From positions 1 through 64,000 of the forward strand of contig CAZKIP010000002.1 of the NCBI GenBank assembly GCA_964552945.1: a DNA stretch of 64,000 bases. The letters run 5' to 3'. Positions 52,293 to 61,761 of this stretch are shown piece by piece. How positions within the stretch are numbered: position 1 is the stretch's first letter; each line of letters starts with the position of its first letter. Below the pieces are notes generated by a model. That model saw nothing but the letters and a program-made list of their open reading frames with translations, made no database searches and was not told the origin of the DNA. This DNA comes from CAZEAB01 sp964552945. GTDB lineage: Archaea; Nanobdellota; Nanobdellia; Woesearchaeales; GW2011-AR9. The position numbers were made by a program, and so were the translations under genes.

Positions 52293-52751
52293 ATGGAAAC
52301 ACATATCTATGGATTAAGGACTGCAGCAAATAGGGAAGACCAAGTAGTTGATTACTTAATATCAAAATTAAGGAAAGATTTGGGTGGTATTTTAGCTGTA
52401 ATTAGACCTCACGGAATGAGAGGGTACATTTTCATAGAAGCAACTTCCAAATCTGAAGCTGAAGCAACATTATATGGTGTTCCTTATGCTCGTGGATTAC
52501 TTCCTACAGAGATTCCTTATCCTGAAATTGAGCACATGTTGGAACAAGTTAAGGTTGAAATGAATATCAAGAAGAGTGATATTGTAGAAATCATTTCTGG
52601 TCCGTTCAAACGTGAAAATGCTAAGGTAATGAGGATTAACAAGCAGAAGGAAGAAATTGTAGTTGAACTTCTTGAATCTGCTGTACCTATTCCAATAACT
52701 GTAAAGATGGATTCTGTTAAAGTTATTAGAAGAGAAGACGACGAAGAGTAA
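52293..52751 (+). CDS. spt5: Transcription elongation factor Spt5
   Basis: 152 residues. The NGN domain (IYGLRTAANREDQVVD to PTEIPYPEIEH) and a C-terminal KOW domain (KKSDIVEIISGPFKRENAKV) are present. It binds RNA polymerase with Spt4 (15827). Ribosome-binding site GGAAGG (52279-52284) precedes ATG 52293. Confidence 0.95.
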   Translation: METHIYGLRTAANREDQVVDYLISKLRKDLGGILAVIRPHGMRGYIFIEATSKSEAEATLYGVPYARGLLPTEIPYPEIEHMLEQVKVEMNIKKSDIVEIISGPFKRENAKVMRINKQKEEIVVELLESAVPIPITVKMDSVKVIRREDDEE

Positions 52752-52809
52752 TTTTTTCAAAAAGGATAATTTTTTAAATGTCTTTAATTTTTCTTAAGTA
52801 GGTGATAAT

Positions 52810-53037
52810 ATGATGTGTAAAAAATGTAGTGGAGCCCATAAACTTGTTTTCGGTCTTCTATTACTTCTAAATGCTTGGCTTTGGCCAATGTGGGGAGGAA
52901 TAGATGGTTGGGTTACTTGGTTAGCTGTATTAATGGTTGTAGGTGGACTTGTAAAGTTATTAGTACCTAACAAATGTCCAAGTTGCAATGCATGTGGGAC
53001 AGCAGCTGCTCCTAAAAAGAAAGGCAAGAAAAAGTAA
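52810..53037 (+). CDS. Small membrane protein with Cys pairs
   Basis: 75 residues, not assigned to a named function. Cys pairs at both ends (CKKC; CPSCNAC) flank two membrane helices (about 12-30 and 35-50) and a basic tail (APKKKGKKK). The pairs could bind zinc. A ribosome-binding site-like AGGTGAT precedes ATG 52810. Confidence 0.7.
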   Translation: MMCKKCSGAHKLVFGLLLLLNAWLWPMWGGIDGWVTWLAVLMVVGGLVKLLVPNKCPSCNACGTAAAPKKKGKKK

Positions 53038-53127
53038 ATAATTTATTTTTTTTTATTTTTTTAAACTTCTATTTTAACTTAATATAATAATCATATATCG
53101 AGAAACAACTAAATTTTTAGAAAACGT

Positions 53128-53442
53128 CTAAACATCAATCATCTCAATTTCGATGTTAAGGCCTTCAGGTATAGGAACTCTCATCACCAATCGAAGAGTT
53201 CTTTCATCAGCGCTAAGATCAATTAACCTTTTATGAATCCTCATCTCATATCTCTCCCAGGAAGCCTTTCCTTCACCATCAGGAGACTTTCTGGTAGTTA
53301 CTTTGAGCTTCTTAGTAGGCAAAGGAATAGGTCCTCGCATGTCAACACCAGTCTTGTTAGCGATTTCAATAATCTCACTACTAACTTGGTTGACTTTACC
53401 AATTTCTGTACTTGCTAATTTTATTCTTGCTCTTTGCGCCAT
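53128..53442 (-). CDS. rps10: Ribosomal protein S10
   Basis: 104 residues. ARIKLASTEIGKVNQ, the RGPIPLPTKKLKVTTRKSPDG block and the C-terminal IPEGLNIEIEMIDV are the archaeal S10 signature. Component of the small subunit head. Follows the aEF1A gene on the same strand, a common archaeal pairing. Confidence 0.95.
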   Translation of the reverse strand: MAQRARIKLASTEIGKVNQVSSEIIEIANKTGVDMRGPIPLPTKKLKVTTRKSPDGEGKASWERYEMRIHKRLIDLSADERTLRLVMRVPIPEGLNIEIEMIDV

Positions 53443-53526
53443 TTTAATTTTCTACATGATGAAAATACTTTCACCATGTCACTAATATTTAAGTCTTTCT
53501 CTCAAAAATAAAAGAGAATAAAAAAA

Positions 53527-54819
53527 TTATAATTCCTTCTTAACTACATCCATACACATGCCTGCAGCAACAGTTGTTCCAGAGTCACGAATTGCGAATC
53601 TAGACATCTGAGGAATTTCTGAGTTTTTCTCAATAACAATTGGTTGAACTGGTCTCAGCTTAACAATTGCTGCGTCACCATTTCTTAAAATGTCTTTGTT
53701 CTCAGTAATTTCTTCTCCTGTAGCAGGGTTCATCTTTTTCACAATTTCTACAAATTGACATGCAACTTGAGAAGTGTGGATGTGGAATACAGGTGTGTAA
53801 CCAACTGTAATCACGCTAGGATGATTCATTATTACAATTTGTGCAGTAAATTCAGTTGCTACGGTAGGTACGTTGTCAGAATGACCCAGAACGTCTCCAC
53901 GAGCGATGTCTTTCTTACCAACACCTCTTACGTTAAATCCAACGTTATCTCCAGGTCCAGCTTGCTGAACTTGTTCGTGGTGCATCTCGATACTCTTAAC
54001 TTCACCACTAACTCCTTTACCTTCTCTTCCAGGTACAAAAATTACTTTGTCACCAATTTTCATGGTTCCTGTTTCAATTCTACCAACAGGTACTACACCA
54101 ATTCCAGTAATGTTATATACATCTTGGATAGGTAACCTTAATGGTAAATCTGTAGGTTTTTGAGGTACTTCAAACTTGTCTAATGCTTGCAGAAGACTAT
54201 CTCCTGTCCACCAAGACATTTTGTCTGAACTCTTAGCAATGTTATCACCAGTTAGAGCTGCGATAGGTATAAATCTAACCTTTGCAACATCCCATCCTGC
54301 TTGAGTTGCGTGCTTCTTAACTTCTTCAATAACTTCATTGAATCTTGCTTCAGAATAGTCAACACCAGAAATGTCCATTTTGTTTACTGCAACAACTAAT
54401 TGACCTACACCAAAGATTTTTGATAATCTTAAATGTTCAATTGTTTGAGCGTTAACTCCATCGTTAGCAGCAACAACAAGTACTGCACAATCTGCTTGTG
54501 AAGCACCCGTAATCATATTTTTTACGAAGTCCCTGTGACCAGGAGCATCGATAATTGTGAAATAATACTTATCTGTGAAAAACTTCTTGTGAGCCAAGTC
54601 AATTGTAACTCCTCTTTCCTGTTCTTCCTTTAAGTTATCCATAACAAAAGCGAATTCAAACCCGCTTTTACCTAGTTGAGCAGCTTTTTCTTTAAGCTTT
54701 CTCATTGCTTGTTCATCTACGTTACCTGTATCGAAAAGTAATCTACCTACTGATGTAGATTTACCGTGATCTACGTGACCGATAAACACTAAATTGATAT
54801 GTTCTTTTTCTTTTGCCAT
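53527..54819 (-). CDS. tuf: Elongation factor 1-alpha
   Basis: 430 residues. GTPase motifs GHVDHGKST, DAPGHRDF, NKMD and the switch region (EEQERGVTIDLAHKKF) are intact; domains II and III follow normally. It delivers aminoacyl-tRNA to the ribosome. Ribosome-binding site (GGAGG, within AAACGGAGGAATAATAA) precedes ATG 54819. Operon with rps10. Confidence 0.97.
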   Translation of the reverse strand: MAKEKEHINLVFIGHVDHGKSTSVGRLLFDTGNVDEQAMRKLKEKAAQLGKSGFEFAFVMDNLKEEQERGVTIDLAHKKFFTDKYYFTIIDAPGHRDFVKNMITGASQADCAVLVVAANDGVNAQTIEHLRLSKIFGVGQLVVAVNKMDISGVDYSEARFNEVIEEVKKHATQAGWDVAKVRFIPIAALTGDNIAKSSDKMSWWTGDSLLQALDKFEVPQKPTDLPLRLPIQDVYNITGIGVVPVGRIETGTMKIGDKVIFVPGREGKGVSGEVKSIEMHHEQVQQAGPGDNVGFNVRGVGKKDIARGDVLGHSDNVPTVATEFTAQIVIMNHPSVITVGYTPVFHIHTSQVACQFVEIVKKMNPATGEEITENKDILRNGDAAIVKLRPVQPIVIEKNSEIPQMSRFAIRDSGTTVAAGMCMDVVKKEL

Positions 54820-54891
54820 TTATTATTCCTCCGTTTAAGTGTAAATTATAGTGTGATTGAAAGGCGGTGGTTTATAAAAGTTTTGGATATT

Positions 54892-57471
54892 TTACCATTC
54901 TGTGGGATCTTTGTGAAGATTTTGTGCTATATATGATGGTTTGAGGTTTTTGTGTTTAGCTAATACTGCTCCTACATTTTTGAATTTATCATGGCCTAAT
55001 GCAAATGAACTATTGTAAAGAATTTTCATAACAATACCATAATCAATTTGAGTAGTTTCATGTATCTCATCTAGAACATCTAGGTTTACATCAATTCTTG
55101 TTCTATCATTTCGCATTAATCCAACCGTCTGGGATGCTTTATGTAGATAAAGCCCTTCAGGGTCATCATTTACAAATAACGCACTTGAAGGCGTTCTATC
55201 TATTACATCTTCCATTGGAACCCATTCGCTGTTAGCTAGACTTGTTTGTTGTATGTATTCTGCAAGAAATCTGAAATTCATATAACCAAATTTGAAAGTA
55301 TCTTGATATTGTCTCATCTGGCCAAAATTTAGTTTTTCACCAGTAAAATTTTTAGTGAACCAGTCTATAGTATTGGAATATTGTTTAATTGCTAAAGTCT
55401 TGTCACAACCACCTACATCAGCAACTTGATCAATAATTGCAAGTTGTTCCATGGGGTTATCATACTTGGTATCATCAAGGAAAAATGTTTTGACAATATC
55501 TTCGCCTTTGTGTTTTAAATATTTTTTCTGAACTGCTAGAAGAACATGATTAGGAATTTTTCTACCCTCATATCCTACTTTTAGTGCTCCTTCAATAGAA
55601 TTTGTATAATCAAAGAAATCTTGACTTGTTTCTACTTTGGCTCCAATTTTCTGAACTAATGGTTGTAATCCTTCGATTACTTTTTTTGTTTCCCTATCAA
55701 TACTCCATTTTTGATATGCTTGTTTAATTCCTTTAAATCTTCCTTCAGCTGGATTTAGAACTGTTTGATCTAATGTTTTCCAGAATTCTTGTACTTTGCC
55801 TTGTCTATTCCTGGATTCAAAATATTTATTAGTTGCATAAAGAAGTCCTGCTGAACCAGTAGTTAGGCCATAAGCCATTAAAGTTATGTATAATGTTTTA
55901 CTAAATGATTCATCGCCTGCAAGGATATTTGCTGCACTGATTATTGTTCCACATAAAGATGTAATAAATCCACTACATAATCCTACGCCAGATACTCCAG
56001 TAATAAATTTTAGAGATATATCTGTAACAAATTCTGGCACTTTTCTTAATAAACTAGGTTCATACGGAACAATTTCTGTTTCAACAACATCATCTAATGT
56101 AACAGGTCTTTCATTATTCAATCTTCTACTAGCTAGAATCAATGCTGCTCCAGAGATTTCTCCATTTTCGTCAATATTATCAGCTAATTCACCTAATGGG
56201 GTTTGTCGAGGTTTTGCTTTACTTCTTAAAATTTGATATTTCTTTGGATCATTATTTTTTATGATTCTAATGTTCTTAATTTCACTAGTAATATATTCCT
56301 CTTTATTGTTAACCCAACTATTCTTATTCAGAGTTAATCTTTTAATAATTGGTTTTTCTATACTTTGAGTTATACTATTATCAGGTTCAGGGACTATTAC
56401 ATTACCTTCATCATCTACTTCAATTTCATCTACATCTGTATAATCTATATAATTCGCTTCTTCTACTGATAATGCTTTATTTTCTCTTCGAGATTGTAAC
56501 CACTTTTTTGGTGAACTCAGTAATGATTTGTAAGGTACAAAATCAGAAACTAATGCAGCCGCCATACCAGCAACTCCACCACCAAACGTGTATAGGAAAC
56601 CTCCTAGCGCATTTTGACCGATATTTGCGGGGTCAATATTATTCACTGATAAATAAGCACCAACAACTACTCCTAAAAATCCTAGAGAAATAATTTTTCC
56701 AGGGCCAAAAATCTTTGAAGACTTTGTTTCCTTGCCTTCTTGGTCAGTTGATGTTTCTTCATACCTCCTCTCAGGCACTGGATCTAATAACAGATTCAAC
56801 TTCGCTTTCAAAGAAGGACTTAATCGTGAAATACCATCTACATCAGGAACGTGGTCAAATCGGTTACGCATCTCTCCTCGAGCCAAATCATACACAACTA
56901 ATCCTAATGAATATCTATCTGTAGCAGGTGTTAATTTATCTCTCGTAGAAGGATCATGCTGTTCTGGACTCCAATACCAAACCGGTCCCAATGCAACAGA
57001 GTTAGTAGATGTTTCCATTCCATCATATTTCATAATTCCAAAATCTAGAATCTTAACTTTATCATTAAGCATTAAATTACTTGGTTTCATATCTCGGTGA
57101 ATAATTCCTTGTTCATGCGCTGCATCTAACCCAGCAATACCCTCATCCAATATTGTTTCTAATTCATCTGACGTAAATCGTCGTTTTCCTTCTAATGCTT
57201 GAGCAGCTGTTTCCCCATCTACCCATTCCATAACAATATAATGATCCTTTCTACCAGTAGCATCTTCTTGTTTCCAAGAATCAAGTACTTTAATGACATT
57301 TGGATGGTCTATAGCGAGAGCTGCTTCTCGTTTGAATCTATCTATTGAAGAATTGTCTTCAAGAATCATCTTTTTCAAACAGACTGGACCATTTGCAGAA
57401 TCTGCTTTGTATATTTCTCCTTGTCCTCCTCTCCGGATGAACTTTAGGTTAGTGTAATCTTCTAAAGTCAT
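54892..57471 (-). CDS. Eukaryotic-type Ser/Thr kinase with membrane segments
   Basis: 859 residues. A full N-terminal Hanks kinase: Gly loop RRGGQGEIYK (13-22), Lys33, Glu49, HRDMKPSN (Asp127, Asn132), DFG (143-145) and SPE. After the kinase come two membrane-associated regions: about 260-320, and hydrophobic stretches at about 495-550, with soluble parts before and after. The C-terminal about 300 residues are not recognised. It is the third gene of an operon with an RHH repressor and a 169-residue protein, all with four-base overlaps. Likely signals at the membrane; substrate unknown. Confidence 0.88.
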   Translation of the reverse strand: MTLEDYTNLKFIRRGGQGEIYKADSANGPVCLKKMILEDNSSIDRFKREAALAIDHPNVIKVLDSWKQEDATGRKDHYIVMEWVDGETAAQALEGKRRFTSDELETILDEGIAGLDAAHEQGIIHRDMKPSNLMLNDKVKILDFGIMKYDGMETSTNSVALGPVWYWSPEQHDPSTRDKLTPATDRYSLGLVVYDLARGEMRNRFDHVPDVDGISRLSPSLKAKLNLLLDPVPERRYEETSTDQEGKETKSSKIFGPGKIISLGFLGVVVGAYLSVNNIDPANIGQNALGGFLYTFGGGVAGMAAALVSDFVPYKSLLSSPKKWLQSRRENKALSVEEANYIDYTDVDEIEVDDEGNVIVPEPDNSITQSIEKPIIKRLTLNKNSWVNNKEEYITSEIKNIRIIKNNDPKKYQILRSKAKPRQTPLGELADNIDENGEISGAALILASRRLNNERPVTLDDVVETEIVPYEPSLLRKVPEFVTDISLKFITGVSGVGLCSGFITSLCGTIISAANILAGDESFSKTLYITLMAYGLTTGSAGLLYATNKYFESRNRQGKVQEFWKTLDQTVLNPAEGRFKGIKQAYQKWSIDRETKKVIEGLQPLVQKIGAKVETSQDFFDYTNSIEGALKVGYEGRKIPNHVLLAVQKKYLKHKGEDIVKTFFLDDTKYDNPMEQLAIIDQVADVGGCDKTLAIKQYSNTIDWFTKNFTGEKLNFGQMRQYQDTFKFGYMNFRFLAEYIQQTSLANSEWVPMEDVIDRTPSSALFVNDDPEGLYLHKASQTVGLMRNDRTRIDVNLDVLDEIHETTQIDYGIVMKILYNSSFALGHDKFKNVGAVLAKHKNLKPSYIAQNLHKDPTEW

Positions 57472-57977
57472 TTGTTAACCTCTGCAACAAGTTTCATAAC
57501 ACCATATACTTGTTGTTTCAAATCTTTAACGAATGCAAGTTTTTCCATTGGTTTCATTTGATCATAATCACAATTCCATTCTCCAGAATCCATTTGTTTG
57601 TATCTCATCTGTTCTACAACACTCATGTAGATCTCTCTGACCTTGGTCGAAATTTTCCTGTGTTCTTGACCACGATATACACTCGCAATTGCTAAAGTTG
57701 CAGAAACCAAACCACTAAATGAATTTGCTCGTAAACTATTTTTTTGCATAACAGAATTTAGAAATTCATTTGGACCAATACGATACATTTGTCGTTTCTC
57801 ATGGTCTTCAAAATCATCTACGCAATATCCAAGAGACAAATCTCTCATAAGTGTAGTGTATACCTCACTTAATCTCTCTTGATTCCCAGGAACTTTAGAC
57901 CAATCTACCGGTTCCCAATGTTCTCCTTCCTCCACATATACAATATGGGGGTCTTGTAATAAGTCTGTTAGGTTCAT
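57468..57977 (-). CDS. Hypothetical protein of kinase operon, 169 aa
   Basis: Not recognised. Soluble and helical, acidic in its first 60 residues with an LSLGYCVDDFED segment, then RxxRM-type basic patches. No signal peptide or membrane helix. It overlaps both neighbours by four bases (RHH upstream, kinase downstream), so all three are made together. It may be an adaptor or substrate of the kinase. Confidence 0.75.
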   Translation of the reverse strand: MNLTDLLQDPHIVYVEEGEHWEPVDWSKVPGNQERLSEVYTTLMRDLSLGYCVDDFEDHEKRQMYRIGPNEFLNSVMQKNSLRANSFSGLVSATLAIASVYRGQEHRKISTKVREIYMSVVEQMRYKQMDSGEWNCDYDQMKPMEKLAFVKDLKQQVYGVMKLVAEVNK

Positions 57978-58105
57978 TTCTCCAACAACCTCCTCACTGC
58001 ATATTCAAAGACATGACTCTTCGAACGAAACAATCCAGAACCCAGCATCTTCTCCACTCTCTCTAAAATGTCCTGATCTATTGTCAAACTTATAGGCGAT
58101 TTCAT
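57974..58105 (-). CDS. Ribbon-helix-helix (CopG-type) regulator
   Basis: 43 residues from ATG 58105 (the frame extends to 58216 but that part would cover the promoter). KSPISLTIDQDILERVEKML is the beta strand and first helix of the RHH fold; SKSHVFEYAVRRLLEK is the second helix. Probably autoregulates the operon through the inverted repeat at 58110-58134, which overlaps its promoter. Confidence 0.8.
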   Translation of the reverse strand: MKSPISLTIDQDILERVEKMLGSGLFRSKSHVFEYAVRRLLEK

Positions 58106-58109
58106 GCTA

Positions 58110-58134
58110 TAATAGGCTATTTTACAGCCTACTA
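58110..58134. promoter_or_regulatory. Inverted-repeat operator of the RHH-kinase operon
   Basis: TAATAGGCT (58110-58118) and AGCCTACTA (58126-58134) form an inverted repeat with eight of nine matches around a seven-base centre. It overlaps the 3' edge of a TATA-like box (minus strand TTTATATA, 58133-58140) and the expected start site of the RHH gene. The arrangement is that of an autorepressor operator. Confidence 0.7.
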
Positions 58135-58198
58135 TATAAAGTTTACTACTAGGAAGTGAATATAGAACATTTAAATACCTAAAAAAAGTCTCACTTCT

Positions 58199-59230
58199 AT
58201 GCTTACTAAGAAACAAATTAAGTTCCTAAGAGAAGAACTTGAAACTGCAAAAAACCCGCTATTTTTCTACGATAGCGACGGAGACGGACTAGCTTCATTC
58301 TTATTATTATACAGAATGCATAGAGAAGGTAAGGGGTACAGACTAGCTGCTACATCTACTCTAGATGAGAGATTTATGAAAAAAGTTGACGAATACAATC
58401 CAGATAAAATATTCATTCTTGACATTCCTGTTGTAACCCAAGAATTTGTAAACAAAGCTAAAAGACCAATATTTTGGATAGATCACCATCCACCTATTAA
58501 ATTACAGAAAGTAAATTACTTCAATCCTTTGATAAAAAAACCAGATGTTTACACTCCTACTTCAAGATTATGTTATCAGGTAAGTCAGAACGAAAATGAT
58601 TTATGGATTGCTACTGCTGGTTGTTTAGCTGACTGGAACCTTCCAAATTTCATTGGAAAATTTATTAAGAAGTATCCTCATCTTTTACCCAAAAAAAGTG
58701 ATTTACCCACAACCATTTTCAAAGAAAAAGTTGGCAAGCTAGTAAAATTCTTATTTTTCATTCAGAAAGGACCTACTTCAGAAGTAAGGAAATCAATTAA
58801 AGTTCTTACTAGAATAGATTCTCCGGATGAAATATTCAAACAATCAACTTCCCAAGGAAAATTTTTGTACAAAAGATTTGAAAATATCAATGAAAAGTAT
58901 GAAGAAATTCTTAAATCAGCGAAGAAAGAAGTTCGGAAAAGTAAATTGGTTCTATTCTATTACACAGATAGCAAATGGTCTTTCACTGCTAACCTTGCTA
59001 ACGAACTTGCCGCAACAAATCCAAATAAATTTATTCTGATTACAAGAAAAAGGATGAATCTCTATAAATGTAGTCTTCGAGGAAAAAATGTAAAAGAAAT
59101 TGTTGAAAAAGCACTAAGCGGATTAGAAGGAAGAGGAGGAGGTCATCCTGATGCTTGCGGTGCGGTTATTGATGAGAAAGAATGGGATGCTTTCCTAGAA
59201 GTTCTCAAAGAAGAGGTGAATAAAAGATGA
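58199..59230 (+). CDS. DHH/DHHA1 phosphoesterase, RecJ-like
   Basis: 343 residues. N-terminal DHH domain: FFYDSDGDGLAS, FILDIPV, WIDHHPP; a C-terminal DHHA1 with GRGGGHPDACGA. It may be the archaeal RecJ-like GAN nuclease that pairs with GINS (25781), or an oligonucleotide/cyclic dinucleotide phosphodiesterase; the short length favours the simple DHH-DHHA1 class. It is coupled to the next membrane-protein gene by a four-base overlap. A TATA-like ATTTAAATACC lies about 25-30 bases before ATG. Confidence 0.85.
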   Translation: MLTKKQIKFLREELETAKNPLFFYDSDGDGLASFLLLYRMHREGKGYRLAATSTLDERFMKKVDEYNPDKIFILDIPVVTQEFVNKAKRPIFWIDHHPPIKLQKVNYFNPLIKKPDVYTPTSRLCYQVSQNENDLWIATAGCLADWNLPNFIGKFIKKYPHLLPKKSDLPTTIFKEKVGKLVKFLFFIQKGPTSEVRKSIKVLTRIDSPDEIFKQSTSQGKFLYKRFENINEKYEEILKSAKKEVRKSKLVLFYYTDSKWSFTANLANELAATNPNKFILITRKRMNLYKCSLRGKNVKEIVEKALSGLEGRGGGHPDACGAVIDEKEWDAFLEVLKEEVNKR

Positions 59231-59616
59231 TGTTTTCAGGATTATTTTCATTAAGTGGAATTTTTTTTGGTTGGTTGTTATCACATATAGCTCCAGAGGA
59301 GTTAAGCAAGGGAAGAAAACATTTTCATTTTTTACAAGAAGCAATTTTTTATTTGATACTTCTTGTATCTATATTTTTAGTAGTTTTCTTTGAAAATTAT
59401 TATTTTGTAATTATCCCTATTTTTTATTTTTTGTTCTACTACTTTTTTGTCAAAGAGCAAAAATTTTTGATTAAACAAATATCTAACTATTCCTTTTTCA
59501 CTGCAGTTTTTCTGATTAATTTGGATAATCCTTCAATTTTGCTAATAATTTTTTCACTAGTTTTTATTTATGGCCTCCCAATTGGATTGCTTGCTAAGAA
59601 ATATGAAGAAACGTAA
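59227..59616 (+). CDS. Membrane protein, 129 aa
   Basis: Not recognised. Four to five hydrophobic segments, Phe/Leu/Ile-rich; the first (GLFSLSGIFFGWLLSHI) is followed by a short basic loop (KGRKHFHF). Coupled to the DHH protein by a four-base overlap and to the Fis-type HTH gene by a longer overlap at its end, so the three genes form an operon. Confidence 0.75.
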   Translation: MMFSGLFSLSGIFFGWLLSHIAPEELSKGRKHFHFLQEAIFYLILLVSIFLVVFFENYYFVIIPIFYFLFYYFFVKEQKFLIKQISNYSFFTAVFLINLDNPSILLIIFSLVFIYGLPIGLLAKKYEET

Positions 59617-60256
59617 AAAAGATTTGGAAGATACTATCAAAGATAAAGTCACTCCTTTGTTAGAAGAAGCTATTGAAAAAAATTTGGGTGTAAATATCCC
59701 TCAATTGGAATCTGACATTACCGACCAGCTAAAAAAACCAATTCTTGACATTTATGTTCCAGGAAATCTTAGTTTTAAAGAAGCTAAAAAGAAATTTAAG
59801 AAAGAATTTATGAAAAGGGAACTTAAGTTTCACAAAGGAAACATCTCTTCTTTAGCAAAATCTATAGGGATGAATAGAAGAAGTATCCACCGCACAATAA
59901 AGGATTTAGAAATTGATTTGGAAGATGTAAGGACTCATCCCGAAACTAAAGCTCATTATGCTCAACATGTTGTGGACCAAGCAATAAGGGGCTCACTTGA
60001 ATCTTACAAAGAAATCTTTCGTCCTGAAAAAATGAAATCAATTTATCAGGATATTCCTTCTTTGTCTAGAAATATTGTGAAATCATTACCTCAGCACAAT
60101 TTTCTATGGAAAGAAGCTGAACATGAATTTGAAAAAGAATTTATTTCTCATGCGTTAAAAAAATCTGGTGGAAGTTTAACTAAAGCTGCTGCCAAATTAG
60201 AGATTAGATTGGAAACATTACTTAGAAAAGTTAAGAAACTACACCTAAAAAAGTGA
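59603..60256 (+). CDS. Fis/NtrC-type HTH protein, two HTH motifs
   Basis: About 217 residues from ATG 59603, which lies inside the end of the membrane-protein gene. Two helix-turn-helix regions: an early one (GNISSLAKSIGMNRRSIHR, about 90-120) and a C-terminal one (GGSLTKAAAKLEIRLETLLR), each resembling the DNA-binding end of Fis/NtrC (HTH_8). Such tandem motifs are unusual in archaea. It may bind DNA or an RNA polymerase partner. Operon with the DHH protein. Confidence 0.7.
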   Translation: MKKRKKDLEDTIKDKVTPLLEEAIEKNLGVNIPQLESDITDQLKKPILDIYVPGNLSFKEAKKKFKKEFMKRELKFHKGNISSLAKSIGMNRRSIHRTIKDLEIDLEDVRTHPETKAHYAQHVVDQAIRGSLESYKEIFRPEKMKSIYQDIPSLSRNIVKSLPQHNFLWKEAEHEFEKEFISHALKKSGGSLTKAAAKLEIRLETLLRKVKKLHLKK

Positions 60257-60306
60257 TTTTGTCTTTAAAGTAAAATTTATAAAGCTTAAAAAAATGCTTC
60301 TAACAG

Positions 60307-60756
60307 ATGTCTAAAAAAAGAGGTAGTAAAAAGGCTAGAGGTAAGAAGGGTTCTAATCATCATCCAACTAAACATGAATACCATCCTATTTTTAGGCAAG
60401 AGTTAACTTTTGGTCAGAGGGCAGCAGATTTTATTGCTAATTTTGGAGGTAGCTGGACTTTTGTACTTCTGCTTGGTTTTCTTATATTTGTTTGGATGGC
60501 TTCTAATGTTTATTTCTTAACTAGAAAACCATTTGATCCTTATCCATTCATTTTGCTTAACTTAGTTTTATCAACTTTGGCAGCATTCCAAGCTCCTGTA
60601 ATTTTAATGGCCCAGAATAGACAGGGAGAAAGGGATAGGATAGATGCTAAATATGACCACCAAATAAATAGGAAAGCTGAGAGAGAGATTCAGATGATTC
60701 AGAAAGATATTGCTAATTTAAAACGCCACATTCTTGATGTAAAAAGAAAACAATGA
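60307..60756 (+). CDS. DUF1003 membrane protein
   Basis: 149 residues. A basic N-terminus is followed by the family signature: TFGQRAADFIANFGGSW, two membrane helices, FDPYPFILLN, then a coiled-coil C-terminus (NRKAEREIQMIQKDI). DUF1003 function is unknown. TATA-like TTTATAAAGC precedes the ATG. Confidence 0.9.
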   Translation: MSKKRGSKKARGKKGSNHHPTKHEYHPIFRQELTFGQRAADFIANFGGSWTFVLLLGFLIFVWMASNVYFLTRKPFDPYPFILLNLVLSTLAAFQAPVILMAQNRQGERDRIDAKYDHQINRKAEREIQMIQKDIANLKRHILDVKRKQ

Positions 60757-60763
60757 ATTTTTT

Positions 60764-61600
60764 TTACCAAGTAAATTTTTCATATCTTCTCATAGGTTCT
60801 GTTGGTCCTTTTACTTGTTCTAATCCACTTTCCCATTGATATTTTTGAGAATTATCTATTGGGGTCATTGAAATATCATCAGGTATTGGAACATCTTTTC
60901 TGAATTGAATGTCAATTAAATTATGATCAATATCTCTAATTCCCCACGATCTTTCACCATTTAATTTTCTTACAATATCATAAACTTCATTACATGTAGG
61001 TCCAGACCATTCAAACGCTCTTTGATAATTTTCACCAGGATGATAAGAAATCCCATCTTCTGGAGTAATTGGATTTGGTCTATCTTCATCATCATCAATA
61101 AATTCTCTGTACTGATAATCAGGACACCCAGTTGATCCACCTTGTTCTTTTATGTATGCAATTGCTTTCGCTCCAATATTTCTGATATCTGGGGTCAAAT
61201 TTAATTTATATGGCATCCACGAACTAATAACAAGATCGAAATCTTGGCCACTATACCTTTCAACTGCATCTTTTGAATCTCCAACTTCTAAGTGTAAATT
61301 AGTATGTGAATATGGGCTTCCGTTAATTGAAGATTCATCTGGGTCTAGCCCTACAACATCAACTTCACCAGTTTCTGCAAGTAAGTAAGCTAAAAAACCT
61401 GTCCCACAACCAACATCGAGAACTCTTGGTTTTCCTTCTCCTGTATGGACTGCCTTTGCAATTTCTACAAATCTCTGAATTTCCTCTCTTCTTGGGGCCC
61501 AATAAGAAGCTGCTGAAGTTTCTTCTGAACCACAGATGTTTTCTAAAGTAACATCCTTTAGTGGAGTTCCATTCATGTGATATTTGTGTTCTGGTTCCAT
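60764..61600 (-). CDS. SAM-dependent methyltransferase
   Basis: About 278 residues. Class I methyltransferase: RVLDVGCGTGFLAYLLA (motif I), VVGLDPDESS, then DLVISSWMPYKLN. ATG 61600 is chosen because a TATA-like TTTATATATA lies about 25 bases upstream; the frame extends to 61666. The substrate is unknown; the C-terminal third has aromatic, acidic segments not typical of rRNA enzymes. Confidence 0.75.
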   Translation of the reverse strand: MEPEHKYHMNGTPLKDVTLENICGSEETSAASYWAPRREEIQRFVEIAKAVHTGEGKPRVLDVGCGTGFLAYLLAETGEVDVVGLDPDESSINGSPYSHTNLHLEVGDSKDAVERYSGQDFDLVISSWMPYKLNLTPDIRNIGAKAIAYIKEQGGSTGCPDYQYREFIDDDEDRPNPITPEDGISYHPGENYQRAFEWSGPTCNEVYDIVRKLNGERSWGIRDIDHNLIDIQFRKDVPIPDDISMTPIDNSQKYQWESGLEQVKGPTEPMRRYEKFTW

Positions 61601-61761
61601 ATTAATAATAAAAATGGAACTTATATATAAATTGTTGGTAATTTCACTCCTCTTGAGGAATAACATTTCTCAAATTCTAAAATAAAAGAAATAATAAAAA
61701 TAAAAATTAAAACAGGCAAAGGGAGAAATATCCCTTTGATGTTCAAAAAATCAAAGATTTT

